Origin: Pedobacter africanus
Lineage (GTDB): Bacteria > Bacteroidota > Bacteroidia > Sphingobacteriales > Sphingobacteriaceae
Reading direction: 5' to 3'
Assembly: GCF_900176535.1 (NCBI RefSeq)
Contig: NZ_FWXT01000001.1
Location: 2,232,001 to 2,296,000, forward strand
DNA length: 64,000 bases
The notes beneath the pieces are model-generated. The model saw only the letters and a program-made list of their open reading frames with translations. It ran no database searches and was not told the DNA's origin. Numbering within the stretch: the first letter of the stretch is position 1; every line of letters starts with the position of its first letter. A program made the translations under genes and the position numbers. This document shows positions 8,108-18,120 of the stretch, piece after piece.

Positions 8108-9871
8108 TTAAGGTTTAACATCTTTATATACCGGGATCCAGGTTTTGCCATCCAGCCCGAGGTTAATGGTCTTGACATTCATCCAGGCATAAATGAAGCT
8201 TGGAATATCGATCCCGTTAGGAATACGGGTGTAAATGTCATCAGCAAGGTCTACACACAGCTTAGGGGAATAGTCGCTAAAAGGCACCCATGCATAACTT
8301 TTTTCGAGGGCGAAGTCATTCTTCGAAGGGCTTTTATCCTGAAAGATACCACGTACACCATCTGTGGCCGGCCAGTAACCAATCAGGTTGTTGTAGTAAG
8401 GATTACTGCTTTTAACCGCTGTTTTACAGGCATTGGCAGCAATAAACTCGTCAGGAATAGCTGTATTATAAATCTGAATATCAGCAATGATCTGTTCTGT
8501 TGTGTTACCGAAACCAGAGCGGAAACCAGCTACCAGGTCTTCATTGTTGTTCACATTCCTGTTGGTAATGTCAACCGGGTTAGGATAAGCTTTTACACCG
8601 TCCTGGTAAATCATTACCCAACGCTTGCTGTTCTGATTGTAGATCTTGAAGCCCAGAGTATACCATTCGTTGAGCTTTAGTGGCGGCTGATTGGAAACCA
8701 TAATCGACGCAGGCAGCCCGCCTAAACGCCAGTTCCCATCTACACCCGAGTGGATCACCCACCAGCCTGTGCTTGAATTTGCAGGGCTTGCACTTTTAAA
8801 CAGAATAGGTGCATTTCCTGAGCGGTTGGTTGGTGTTGATTTGTCCATCAGGTAAGGAAAACGCAGTACCTTTAATTTAAACTCAACAGTAAATTCTCCG
8901 GTCGTACCAAAGTTGTAGGCTGCAGCTTTGGCCGCAGGCATACGGGCTATGGTATCACCATGCAACACAACTCCTTTTTCTTCAAAAGGCAGTTCCATTG
9001 TATTTGGCCTCGCATAGTACTGGAAAGAGAACCTCGGATTGTAAAGGATGGCAAAACTATTCAGCAGCGGTTTGCTGAACAGCGTACCATCGTTTTGTGC
9101 AGGAGGTACAGGAAAATTCCCTCCCTGATTAGAAGCCACGATCACCAGCCAGTTTTCTTTTTCATAGTCCGGCCGTTGCTTTAAGGTATTGATAGCTTCG
9201 CCGATGTAGGTATCCACATTCAGTATGGCACCGCTGTATTGAGCCACGCTACCATCATAGCCATATTGTTGTCCGGCCCGGTCTACACTGTTGAATTCGG
9301 CCAGAACAACATCTGCCCTGACATTTTTCAACTCATTGACCAGCGCATTTTTTACCGCGACGTCATCATTGCTAAAATTCTGGTTTACATCGGCATTGCT
9401 CACCAGGTTCTGGCTAAATGCAGGTGTAGAAGAGAAGGCCACAGTGCGCAGGGCAGCATTATTTTGTTTCAGCTGTTTAAAGAACATGGGATAATTCGTC
9501 AGATTATTCCCGCTGAAATCGGCTTTGGTTACCTTATGTTTTATCTTATTGAAACCTGTCAGCATATCAGCCCAGGAGGTTGCAGACAGGCCATTCTCAT
9601 CGCTCACCCCATTAAAAGTTTGCAGGGCATTTTCGCTGATGGCAGTTAAGTTAGGCGCCTGTATGGTGTTGATCACCGTACCCCTGGCACCATCCACAAT
9701 GATGTAAAGTATTTTGGGTGCTTTATATCCCGCAAGACTGTCGGGCTTTAAAGTCAGGTCGAGCCTGTTGTCAAAATCCTTGTTGCAGGAAAGCATGGTA
9801 AGCAGTCCCATTCCCATCAGGAACATTTTAAGTCCTGATTGATATTTTTGATATAACCTATGTATTTTCAT
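8108..9871 (-). CDS. DUF4983-type lipoprotein paralogue: degenerate phosphatase fold plus LamG-like domain
   Basis: 587 residues, lipoprotein signal with Cys near residue 29 (TMLSCNKDF). The N-terminal domain has the superfamily start ILYIIVDGARGT (Asp60) and keeps Asp197 in VDRAGQ, but the following metal-binding His is Gln201 and the S-D-H-G motif reads SNQGG (247-251). At least three usual metal ligands are thus changed, pointing to a non-catalytic protein. The LamG-like part starts near 320 (FTVEFKLKVLRF, GWWVIHSGVDGNWRL) and ends in the shared NNLIGYWPATDG region. It sits 12 bp upstream of the M60 gene in the same operon. A binding function for the peptidase substrate is inferred. Confidence 0.8.
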   Translation of the reverse strand: MKIHRLYQKYQSGLKMFLMGMGLLTMLSCNKDFDNRLDLTLKPDSLAGYKAPKILYIIVDGARGTVINTIQAPNLTAISENALQTFNGVSDENGLSATSWADMLTGFNKIKHKVTKADFSGNNLTNYPMFFKQLKQNNAALRTVAFSSTPAFSQNLVSNADVNQNFSNDDVAVKNALVNELKNVRADVVLAEFNSVDRAGQQYGYDGSVAQYSGAILNVDTYIGEAINTLKQRPDYEKENWLVIVASNQGGNFPVPPAQNDGTLFSKPLLNSFAILYNPRFSFQYYARPNTMELPFEEKGVVLHGDTIARMPAAKAAAYNFGTTGEFTVEFKLKVLRFPYLMDKSTPTNRSGNAPILFKSASPANSSTGWWVIHSGVDGNWRLGGLPASIMVSNQPPLKLNEWYTLGFKIYNQNSKRWVMIYQDGVKAYPNPVDITNRNVNNNEDLVAGFRSGFGNTTEQIIADIQIYNTAIPDEFIAANACKTAVKSSNPYYNNLIGYWPATDGVRGIFQDKSPSKNDFALEKSYAWVPFSDYSPKLCVDLADDIYTRIPNGIDIPSFIYAWMNVKTINLGLDGKTWIPVYKDVKP

Positions 9872-9884
9872 TGCTTGTTTATGG

Positions 9885-11519
9885 TTATGGACGTAAAATG
9901 AACCGTACTATATTTCCTACTGTTTTATTGTCGAATTTGGAGATGTATCCTACCATGACCACCGCAGGAAAGCCCAGCGGGGAAGTGGTCTCATAAATAT
10001 CATTGAGGAAGCCAACGAACAGGCCTGTGTTGTTGTAGCCCTGTGCCAGGCTACCGTCTGGGTTCAGGATCATAAAGCCCTGCCGTACCACGCCATTGTA
10101 TTTTTCAAATGATCCGCTCACAATGATCAAACCACTGGAAAGCTGAGCAGAGAAACTCACCCCTCCGCCTTCAATGGTCCCTGGTTTAAAACCTTCGTTC
10201 AAAGAGCCGTCCTTATTGAGCATGACCACTCCATTGGCCGGTTTGCCATTAAAGTTTTTAAAAGAACCTGAAACCATAAACTTTTCGGTAACAGCATTGT
10301 AGCGGATGGCAGAGATACTGCCATCGGCCCCTGTTCCTACCTGGAATGTAGGGTCAATGATACCATTGTTGTCTACACGGGTAATGTAGTTGGCCGCTTT
10401 GCCCTGGAAACGGGTAAAACTACCAACAATGATCACCTTTCCATCATCCTGCATATAAGCATCTATAATGTCCCCGTTCGGGCGCTCATAACTGGTACCT
10501 GTGGCAGCGTTGAAATTGTAGGTCTGGTCCAGTTTACCATCGGCATTCAAGCGCAACAGATTGTACATCTGGGTATAGCCCAACACTTTATTGTCGCGCG
10601 TAGATCGCTCATAAAAATGCTCATAGTAGTTTGTAAAGCCGCCTATAACAATGGTTTTATTGCTGTAACTGAAAAGTTTACTTACCCCACCTGCCACTGC
10701 GCCATTAAATGCAGCGACCGTATCAAAGCTGTTCTTTGGGATCAGCGGGGTCAGGTTAACTACTTCAACAATAGCCGAATCCAGAGAACCGTTGGTATTT
10801 AAGCGGGTAATGTTGCCAATGCTTTTGCGTTTGTTGTAACTGTTGAACACTCCCCCTACCATGTATTGTCCGTTGCTTAGCCGCAGCACACTGGTTAACG
10901 AACCATTGGGCCCTGCCCCTGTAGCCAGTGAAGGCAGGTACTGTCCATCAGAAGAGGTTAAAGCAATTCCATTAATGGGTTGTTTTGCCGATGCATTTTT
11001 TTCAAAATCCGTAAAGCTGCCTACCAGCATAAAGTTGCCGTTTGGGAGGCGCAGGATCTGGCTGATCATGGAATTGGCACCTATAGCAGCCTTAAAGGTG
11101 GGATCTATACCTGCCTTGCCCGAAACGGTAAACTCTGGGCCGAAAAAGATCTGCCCATCTATCACAATCGTTGCCCCACCGGAACTTGCACCCGCAGGTA
11201 CTTTTACTTTCACACTTTTATCGGTAATCTCAAGTATGCTGGCTTCAGTTTGGTTCATATAAAACTTCAGCTTATCCTTATAGGGCAGCAGTCCCGAGAT
11301 CTGATATACGACCTCAGCCCCACTGTTGCCGCTGGCAGGTTTGGGTAATTCATTGGAGAACCTTACGCCCAGCGGCTCCTTTCCCCCCGCATAGGGATCG
11401 GCCTGCAGGTCTGTTGCTTTTTTACAGGACAGGCCAAATGCCATCATGCTCGCCAGGCACAGCAGGTACCATATCCTGGTATTTCTGTTTTGATTTTTCT
11501 TATTGATGTTAATCTGCAT
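9885..11519 (-). CDS. IPT/TIG plus delta-60-repeat propeller lipoprotein (DUF5008-like)
   Basis: A 544-residue lipoprotein from an ATG at 11519, chosen because it begins 20 bp after the fasciclin stop and gives a standard signal peptide ending FGLSCKKAT. A start at 11561 would add 14 residues overlapping the fasciclin gene. An IPT/TIG-like Ig domain (about 45-135, KVKVPAGASSGGATIVIDG) is followed by repeats of the delta-60 type (GNFMLVGSFTDF, GKVIIVGSFTRFQGK, KFMVSGSFKNFNGK, GLIIVSGSFEKYNG), likely a beta-propeller. It occupies the place of a surface binding protein after SusC, SusD and fasciclin. No catalytic motif is seen. The DUF5008 name is from memory. Confidence 0.78.
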   Translation of the reverse strand: MQININKKNQNRNTRIWYLLCLASMMAFGLSCKKATDLQADPYAGGKEPLGVRFSNELPKPASGNSGAEVVYQISGLLPYKDKLKFYMNQTEASILEITDKSVKVKVPAGASSGGATIVIDGQIFFGPEFTVSGKAGIDPTFKAAIGANSMISQILRLPNGNFMLVGSFTDFEKNASAKQPINGIALTSSDGQYLPSLATGAGPNGSLTSVLRLSNGQYMVGGVFNSYNKRKSIGNITRLNTNGSLDSAIVEVVNLTPLIPKNSFDTVAAFNGAVAGGVSKLFSYSNKTIVIGGFTNYYEHFYERSTRDNKVLGYTQMYNLLRLNADGKLDQTYNFNAATGTSYERPNGDIIDAYMQDDGKVIIVGSFTRFQGKAANYITRVDNNGIIDPTFQVGTGADGSISAIRYNAVTEKFMVSGSFKNFNGKPANGVVMLNKDGSLNEGFKPGTIEGGGVSFSAQLSSGLIIVSGSFEKYNGVVRQGFMILNPDGSLAQGYNNTGLFVGFLNDIYETTSPLGFPAVVMVGYISKFDNKTVGNIVRFILRP

Positions 11520-11538
11520 TTTCTGATCTCCTATACCT

Positions 11539-12279
11539 TTACTTTCCAATTCCATTTTCAATTGCCAGGTTTATAAAATTGAATGGGCTGAACCCAAAGA
11601 AATGATTGGTAAACCTGAGTGCATGTACAATTCCATTATCCGGATTGATATCTGATGAGGCCACCGGTGCATTGATCCAGAAACTTTTGGGCTTTGACAG
11701 GTCCGGGATATACGAGATCATCAACTGGCGGTACCCCGCGTACTTGATGGTTACGCGGTTTTCTGCAGGCCCGTTTACGGCATCATTAAAAATTACACCG
11801 ATATTGAGCGGCCTGTCGTTATAAGAGGTATAGCCCTGCCCGGAATAGGTGTCCAGCGCCAGCGTATCTACCTGCCGGTAGTCTTTCAGCCGGTTGGTAC
11901 CTTTAAATATGTACATAGATAGCATCTCTTTCCATACTTTTGGTTTTACTTCGTCCAGTGTTTTGATGGTATCGCGCCCGGAGATATAGAGATAGGCATT
12001 CAGCAGTTTTACTGTTGCGCCTATAGAAGGATCGGGCGGTGCAAAAAAGGTGATGTTCTCCTTTTTGAATACGTCTTCCATTCCCGCCAGTTTGATCACC
12101 TGTACCAGGGTATCAAAATGCAGGGGTTTGGATTCCAGGTACTGCATGATGCTGCCATTGAACTTTGGATTGGTTAGCCCGGTATCAATGTAATGGTCTT
12201 TTTTACATCCCATGGCAAAACACAGCGCTGCTGCAATAATGACAAGACATGCTTTGATGTGGTTTATATTTTTGTTCAT
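11539..12279 (-). CDS. Fasciclin-domain (FAS1) lipoprotein, second module
   Basis: 246 residues with lipoprotein signal FAMGCKKDH (Cys25). FAS1 features: YLESKPLHFDTLVQVIKLAGM, ITFFAPPDPSI for the first conserved block, and a late VHALRFTNHFFGF corresponding to the second block. FAS1 domains mediate adhesion or carbohydrate/protein binding. The gene follows SusD by 20 bp and matches the fasciclin gene at 18121-18780 in position, so each SusC/D pair has its own. Its role in the uptake complex is unknown. Confidence 0.85.
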   Translation of the reverse strand: MNKNINHIKACLVIIAAALCFAMGCKKDHYIDTGLTNPKFNGSIMQYLESKPLHFDTLVQVIKLAGMEDVFKKENITFFAPPDPSIGATVKLLNAYLYISGRDTIKTLDEVKPKVWKEMLSMYIFKGTNRLKDYRQVDTLALDTYSGQGYTSYNDRPLNIGVIFNDAVNGPAENRVTIKYAGYRQLMISYIPDLSKPKSFWINAPVASSDINPDNGIVHALRFTNHFFGFSPFNFINLAIENGIGK

Positions 12280-12299
12280 AGCTGTTTCTTAAATGAAGC

Positions 12300-13865
12300 T
12301 TATTGCCAATAGTTGTTTAAAGTCATGTATGGATTGTTCTGCAATGCTTTCTTATCGATCGGCCAGGTCCATGCCCCGGATATAAAAGCAGAATAAGACA
12401 TTGGCCTGAAGGAGAAGTTCGGGTCCATAATGCGTTTGGTACGCACCAGGTCATAATAATAATGTCCTTCACCCATCAGTTCCTTACAGCGCTCGTAATA
12501 AATAGCATCCTTGATCTTTCCCTCGCCCGGATTAGCAGGGAAAGCATCCGCTCCTGCCCTTGCCCTGATTACATTGAGGAGGGTTTGGGCACCTGCATCA
12601 TCACCCATTTCAGCGCGGGCTTCTGCATGCAGCAGGATCACATCTGCCAGGCGGAAGATGATCGGATTATCGTCATCACCTTGTGTAGGCGCTGATCGGT
12701 TAAAAAACTTGTAAATAATGGCCTTACCGGTCTCATCATAAATATCGGCCTGATCAAACCAGATGGATTTGCGCTTATCTGCCACTGTTTCCGGGTAAAG
12801 GGTACGCATATAGCTTGAGCGGTAGGCCAGCTCACTTACCGACCTATCTGTAGAGGTAAGGAAAGGCAGGTGTGCCACGCTGTTGGAAAATTTATGCCTG
12901 CGGTCTACGCTGACCTCACCATAGTTACTGCTCAGCTGGATCTCAAAAAGTCCTTCCTGCGAACGGCCAAACATCACCAGATAGGTTTGTTCAATTGGCA
13001 ATAAGGCGTAGGCACCCTGTTGCTTCATGCCAATTTCCTCGATCTCCTTTCCGAGCTCATCTACTGCTTTATAATATTCCTGGGAATTGAGGTTGTCAAA
13101 ACCGGCGCACCACATATTGAGGTGCATCATCAGCGCTATAGCACTACCTCTCATTGCTCTTACCGCCCGATTTGCCGGATCTTTATAAGTCCAGGGCAAG
13201 TCTGCTTTTACTTTGTCAAGATCGGCAATACAGTTTTTAAACACGGTAACCATATTGGTACGTGGCAAGGGGTCCTGGTTGTAAGCATTGATGTAATAAG
13301 GCACATCGCCATATAGTCTTACCAGGAAGAAATAGGCCATACAGCGCATAAACACAGCCTCAGCCCGGTATTGTTTCCTCGAAGCCTCACTAAAGGCAGG
13401 GTCCTGTACGCGATCTACTTCCTTGTACAGGATATTGGCCGACTGGATCACTTTATAAAACGGTGTCCAGTTGGGAATGATGTCATAACGGGCACGGGCC
13501 TGGTACCACTCCAGTTCGGCATTATAGTCGGGCCTGGTCCTGGTGGCATCTGCTGCCAACGTTTTTTTCACATCATTTGCCGCCATATAATCAAAATCAT
13601 AGCGTTTCGGAAATGTAGATCCGGCTTTTGCATAACTGTTGCGGAAATCGCCTATGGCCAGCAAAATGTTGGACATGGTTGCCGTACGGAACAGCCGGTA
13701 TACATCCTTGGTAAAATCTTCGGCATCTTTAGCCGTTTTCCAGTAGTTGTTGCCCGACAAGCTGGTTACGGGTTCAACATTTAAAAACTTTTTACAGCCC
13801 GGATTTGCGATCAGCAGCACCAGTAGAGGGATTATGTATAAGATCTTTTTCATCTTCAATTTCAT
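12300..13865 (-). CDS. SusD/RagB-family substrate-binding lipoprotein, second module
   Basis: 521 residues; lipoprotein signal ends LIANPGCKKFLNVEP (Cys near 24). Typical SusD features: the N-terminal LNVEPVTSLSGNNYWKTAKDAE, TPR-like helices (RAEAVFMRCMAYFFLVRLYGDVPYY), the C-terminal LLNVIRARAG and ERCKELMGEGHYYYDLVR, ending NNPYMTLNNYWQ. It forms the lid over the SusC barrel, whose gene ends directly before this start. It follows SusC without any gap. Confidence 0.95.
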   Translation of the reverse strand: MKLKMKKILYIIPLLVLLIANPGCKKFLNVEPVTSLSGNNYWKTAKDAEDFTKDVYRLFRTATMSNILLAIGDFRNSYAKAGSTFPKRYDFDYMAANDVKKTLAADATRTRPDYNAELEWYQARARYDIIPNWTPFYKVIQSANILYKEVDRVQDPAFSEASRKQYRAEAVFMRCMAYFFLVRLYGDVPYYINAYNQDPLPRTNMVTVFKNCIADLDKVKADLPWTYKDPANRAVRAMRGSAIALMMHLNMWCAGFDNLNSQEYYKAVDELGKEIEEIGMKQQGAYALLPIEQTYLVMFGRSQEGLFEIQLSSNYGEVSVDRRHKFSNSVAHLPFLTSTDRSVSELAYRSSYMRTLYPETVADKRKSIWFDQADIYDETGKAIIYKFFNRSAPTQGDDDNPIIFRLADVILLHAEARAEMGDDAGAQTLLNVIRARAGADAFPANPGEGKIKDAIYYERCKELMGEGHYYYDLVRTKRIMDPNFSFRPMSYSAFISGAWTWPIDKKALQNNPYMTLNNYWQ

Positions 13866-16800
13866 TTAGAACTGTACGTTAAGACCGAGTGAATAACTGC
13901 GCCTGCTCGGATAACCTTTAGAATTGTCGCGCCCCAGGTCTGTCACATTTTCAGGATCTGGCCCCGAATAGTTTGTGAAAGTATACAGGTTGTTCCCGGT
14001 ACAGTAGACACGCATAGAAGTAATACCCAAACGTTCAGCAAATTTCCTGTCGAAGGTATAGGCTAACGTAAGGGTGTTGATTTTCAGATAAGAGCCATCT
14101 TCCTGAAAGAGCGTCTGGTCAAACCTGAAAGGCGCATAGGCACTGTAGCGCAGAAAATCGTAAGGATTAGGGTACATAGAAGCATCCCCTGTAGCTTTCC
14201 AGTGCTGGTACCTGTCCAGCGGCACCAGGTTTCCCTGTTCAACCGGATTGGCAAAATTCTGAAACTGTTCTGCCAGCGCATTGTTCAGGATATCCCTTTT
14301 TAAAGTAAAGGACATGTTGAGGTTGGCAGAGTAATTTTTATAGGAAATGAAGGAAGTGATACCCCCGGTAATTTTAGGAAAGGAGTTGCCTGCAATCACC
14401 AGGTCGCGTTCATCCAGAACATAATCGCCGTTAATGTCCGCCCAGTACGGATCCCCACCCTGGAAATAAACCGTGTTTGTACCGTTTGAAGTCCGGTACC
14501 TCAGCCCGGTAACAGGGTCAACCGCAACCTGGTCGGTCGTGGCATATACCCCTTTGGTATTGTACAATACGTTAGACAAACTGTTACGGCCCAGGCGGTA
14601 CAGGATGTGCTGACCGGTGTTGGCATCCTTTAACATGATGGAACGTACAGCATCCGGCAGACGGGTAAGTACATTTTTATTGATGGCACCGTTTGCAGAT
14701 ATTGTCCAGTTTACCGGGCTACTCTTGGCAAGCGGACGCACAGTAAGGGAAAGTTCGTAACCATAGTTCACCAAGCTGACCTCGTTGGTCCTGATCTCCT
14801 CAAAGGCATTGTGATCTGCCAAGGCTTTAGTCCGCAACTGATTATCTACCATTTTATAATAGGTATCAAAAGTCAGTTGATACTTACCTTCCATAAGACC
14901 AAGGTCGAGCCCGGCGTTGAACTGTGTGGTAACCGTTGGTGTCAACAGCGTATTGGGCAATTGTTTGTAGCCAATCCCGATAGCCTGTGAGCCATTGTAA
15001 GAACCGCTGTAGTTATAGGAGCCGAAGGCATCGAATACATCGCCAACGGGCACAATGTTTTTGCCCCAGCTGCCACGCAGGGAGGCGTAATCAAGCCACT
15101 TTGCTTTTTCAAACCACTTTTCCTTATTAAAGTTCCAACGTAGGCCAACTGATGGATTTTTAGACCAGGGTACATCAGGTCCGCTGCTCGACACACCATC
15201 CAGGCGGTAAGAAAGGTCTACCACATATTTTTTGTCGAAGTTATAAGAAAGAGAAGCAGCAAGGGCAGCTGATCTGGAATCCGCATAGCTGTTCAATACC
15301 CCTCCTTTTGACTCCCCGGCATTGAAGCCACCGGGTCCCTGGTACTGATCGTTCGGCGTACGCACCTGGTTGATCACATGCGCCTGGTAATTACGGATGT
15401 ACATTTCATTGAACAGAAAGAAGCTCAGGTTATGAAAGTTGTTGAAGGTTTCGGTGAAGTTGATCATGTTCCGGTTGTACAGCGTGCTTCTCCTGTCGTT
15501 GTAGCTATAAAGACTGGATTTGTTGTTGTTCAGAATGGCCGGTTTAAAAGTATCTTCGGTACCGGTATTGTAATCATAGTTAACCACACTGGTTACAGCC
15601 AGCGATTTCAGGAACTGATACCTGGCCTCAAGATTGGTTTTAATATTGGCCGATTTGTTGTTATTGTCTACAATCAGTGCCCCTGTTGCATCGCCAGCTC
15701 CGCTGAACAGCGATGGCGGAGGCAATAAAGAAGATGCCGCAGCCCCTTTGCCCACACCTCCCTGCTGAACCCCGTTCCCACTTCCTTTCTGACTTACACC
15801 AAGAGCCGTAGAAACATTAGAGAATAACCTGAATTTGTCGTTGGGCTGATACAGCACATTCATCCCCAGTGAGTACCTGGTAAGTCCTGTATTTTCAATA
15901 ATTCCCTTTTCATCATAATACCCAAGATTGACTTTATAGTTAAACCTTTGGTCTCCACCCGAGGCATTTACGTTGTGGGTCTGGTTAAAGGTTGTCCTGT
16001 AGAACACACTTTGCCAGTCGGTAGAATTGTTGTAAAAAGCATTCAGGCTATCGGCAAGGAAAGGACTATTGTCTATCCGCTGCCGCGCATCATACATGTT
16101 GAGGCTGTAGTTGTACAGCTGCCATAGGCGCATATCGCGCTCGGTTTTCCCGCCGATCACCTCTCGGAGTTTTGGAGGGGTATTCACAAAAAAGTTAGTG
16201 GTATACTGGATGATCGGAGTTTTGGACTTACCTCTTTTGGTGGTAATGAGTATAACCCCATAAGCACCTTGTGAACCGTACAAGGAAGTAGCCTGTGCAT
16301 CCTTTAAAATGCTGACCTCTTCAATATCTTCTGGTGGGATAAGAGAAAGCGGGCTGATGCCAGGGCCACCTTGTGAAAACCCGTATTCATAATTGGAGTT
16401 GGCATCCAATGGAACACCATCGATCACGAACAAAGGCGAAGTGGGGGTAAGGAATGCGTCACTGCCTGCTCCCTGAATGTCTATGCTAGATAAACCGCGC
16501 AGGAATACAGAGCCTCTTGCACCCGGGCTACCCGTATTGTTCTGGATATTCAGTCCCGCAACTTTACCTTGCAGCAGTTCCATTACGTTGGCTACAGGGA
16601 CATCCTGAAGCGACTTACCGCTGATGGTAGTAGTTGCACCGGTTGATACTTCTTTGGTTTTTGCGGTATAACCCACAATAATCACCTTGTCTTCAAGGGT
16701 ATTATTGGCTTCCTGCATTACAATACGCATTGGCTGCTTATCGTTTGCACGGAGCCTTTGTGGTTTATAACCGATATAACTGAATACTAACTCTGTATTT

Positions 16801-17069
16801 TCCGGTACAGTAACGGTGAAAGAACCATTACCTCCTGTAGAACCTACCGACTTAAGTGGGTTGCCCATGGCGACATTAACGCCCGGTAAACCCAGATTGG
16901 TTGTTTTTTCCAGAATGACACCTTTTACGGTCACCATTTTCTGGGCATAGGCCATCATGCCGGAGCTCAGCACCAGCCCAAGGATCAATAAAAGTTTCAA
17001 CAAGTGCTTCATGGTCCTGTATTGTTTTAATGTGTTTCGCTTAAATCTGTTTTGCCTGGTATACATCAT
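13866..17069 (-). CDS. SusC/RagA-type TonB-dependent receptor, second module
   Basis: 1067 residues from an ATG at 17069 that overlaps the upstream TGA in an ATGATG arrangement, suggesting translational coupling. An inner ATG at 17012 (MKHLLKLLLIL) would give a more standard signal peptide, so the first 19 residues are uncertain. Domains: signal peptide ending MAYAQ, carboxypeptidase-regulatory-like domain (VKGVILEKTTNLGLPGVNVAM), a SusC signature variant VIIVGYT, plug (VSILKDAQATSLYGSQGAYG), 22-strand barrel, ending in SLGLNVQF. It pairs with the SusD at 12300-13865. Confidence 0.95.
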   Translation of the reverse strand: MMYTRQNRFKRNTLKQYRTMKHLLKLLLILGLVLSSGMMAYAQKMVTVKGVILEKTTNLGLPGVNVAMGNPLKSVGSTGGNGSFTVTVPENTELVFSYIGYKPQRLRANDKQPMRIVMQEANNTLEDKVIIVGYTAKTKEVSTGATTTISGKSLQDVPVANVMELLQGKVAGLNIQNNTGSPGARGSVFLRGLSSIDIQGAGSDAFLTPTSPLFVIDGVPLDANSNYEYGFSQGGPGISPLSLIPPEDIEEVSILKDAQATSLYGSQGAYGVILITTKRGKSKTPIIQYTTNFFVNTPPKLREVIGGKTERDMRLWQLYNYSLNMYDARQRIDNSPFLADSLNAFYNNSTDWQSVFYRTTFNQTHNVNASGGDQRFNYKVNLGYYDEKGIIENTGLTRYSLGMNVLYQPNDKFRLFSNVSTALGVSQKGSGNGVQQGGVGKGAAASSLLPPPSLFSGAGDATGALIVDNNNKSANIKTNLEARYQFLKSLAVTSVVNYDYNTGTEDTFKPAILNNNKSSLYSYNDRRSTLYNRNMINFTETFNNFHNLSFFLFNEMYIRNYQAHVINQVRTPNDQYQGPGGFNAGESKGGVLNSYADSRSAALAASLSYNFDKKYVVDLSYRLDGVSSSGPDVPWSKNPSVGLRWNFNKEKWFEKAKWLDYASLRGSWGKNIVPVGDVFDAFGSYNYSGSYNGSQAIGIGYKQLPNTLLTPTVTTQFNAGLDLGLMEGKYQLTFDTYYKMVDNQLRTKALADHNAFEEIRTNEVSLVNYGYELSLTVRPLAKSSPVNWTISANGAINKNVLTRLPDAVRSIMLKDANTGQHILYRLGRNSLSNVLYNTKGVYATTDQVAVDPVTGLRYRTSNGTNTVYFQGGDPYWADINGDYVLDERDLVIAGNSFPKITGGITSFISYKNYSANLNMSFTLKRDILNNALAEQFQNFANPVEQGNLVPLDRYQHWKATGDASMYPNPYDFLRYSAYAPFRFDQTLFQEDGSYLKINTLTLAYTFDRKFAERLGITSMRVYCTGNNLYTFTNYSGPDPENVTDLGRDNSKGYPSRRSYSLGLNVQF

Positions 17070-18115
17070 TCATTTTCGAATTTTGGGTTATCCCGGTTGA
17101 ACCAAAAAATGATTTCCCATGCGCCTTGCTGGTAAATGCTGAAATTAAAGGAGAAACCTCCAAGCTCTTTGATCCCGCCAAAGCCCAGACGGTCGTAGCT
17201 GAAGATCAATTGTGCCTGCCTGCCATCTATGGTAGTATATGCCGTTGGAATATTTACCAGCGGGATCGGGAATGCGACATCATATTTTATATAGGTATTG
17301 GTCTTCTCCAAATTGAAACCATGCACCAGTTTTTCCCACTTGGTGAGGTTGAATTTATTGGGATTGATGACATGCTGTGTACTGTCCAGAAAACGTATGG
17401 TTAGGGAATTTCCATCGCCAATGCGGTTTAAATAAACATTGATGTCATTTGCTGTAAGTGCAGTAGAGGTGCGTTCACCGAGCATATTCAGAACAGTTGT
17501 AGGCCTTATGGGCGCATTTGAACTGGCACCGGTAACTGCATCCATGGAGTTAGGCTCATAAGGTCTTTCCTTATAAGGCTGCAGTTTCATGTTATTGAAA
17601 TAACGGCGTCCGCCATTATTGGTTACCTCAACATCAAAAGTATAACCTGAATCGGGCAAAGATTTAAGGACGGAATTGTTGGCCGCCGCCCAGAGAATAA
17701 ACTCTCCTGAATGTTCACGGACCTCAAAAAGCGGGTGTTTTTCAATGGCCCTCTTGGCTTCAATCTCTGCCAGGGATTGTTCTGTTCCGGTATAGGCTTT
17801 TTTCCAGACCAAAACATCAAAAGGTTTGATGAGTTCGGGTGCGACCTGTCCATCGTTGTTCCTTGGGTTTACAATCCTGAAGGTCAAAGGCAGGGTAGAA
17901 TTCTGTGAGTCAAAATTATTGCTCATCAGGGTAGTACGCCCCAGTACCGGCTTATAGATGGTCTGGGTAAAACGCGCTTCAAGGTTAAAAGTGTCGCGGT
18001 CTGTAGGCAGCAGCTTTTTACAGGCGCTGAACATTACAGGCAGCAACAGCACAAAAACCGCGCATACAGCGGTCAGCTGTTTTTTATTTATCATGATCTT
18101 TTTAACTGAATTCAT
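17066..18115 (-). CDS. Uncharacterised lipoprotein of a SusCD locus (possibly DUF5007-like)
   Basis: 349 residues; lipoprotein signal PVMFSACKKLLPTDRDTFN (Cys near 32). The rest is beta-rich, with no catalytic motif I recognise: an N-terminal part (FTQTIYKPVLGRTTLMSNNF, LPLTFRIVN) and a C-terminal part ending WEIIFWFNRDN. It sits 5 bp after the first fasciclin gene and overlaps the next SusC start. It therefore holds the position that the IPT/TIG delta-60 protein holds in the second module, that of a surface binding protein. I recall a DUF5007 family in such loci but cannot verify membership. Confidence 0.65.
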   Translation of the reverse strand: MNSVKKIMINKKQLTAVCAVFVLLLPVMFSACKKLLPTDRDTFNLEARFTQTIYKPVLGRTTLMSNNFDSQNSTLPLTFRIVNPRNNDGQVAPELIKPFDVLVWKKAYTGTEQSLAEIEAKRAIEKHPLFEVREHSGEFILWAAANNSVLKSLPDSGYTFDVEVTNNGGRRYFNNMKLQPYKERPYEPNSMDAVTGASSNAPIRPTTVLNMLGERTSTALTANDINVYLNRIGDGNSLTIRFLDSTQHVINPNKFNLTKWEKLVHGFNLEKTNTYIKYDVAFPIPLVNIPTAYTTIDGRQAQLIFSYDRLGFGGIKELGGFSFNFSIYQQGAWEIIFWFNRDNPKFENE

Positions 18116-18120
18116 AACCG

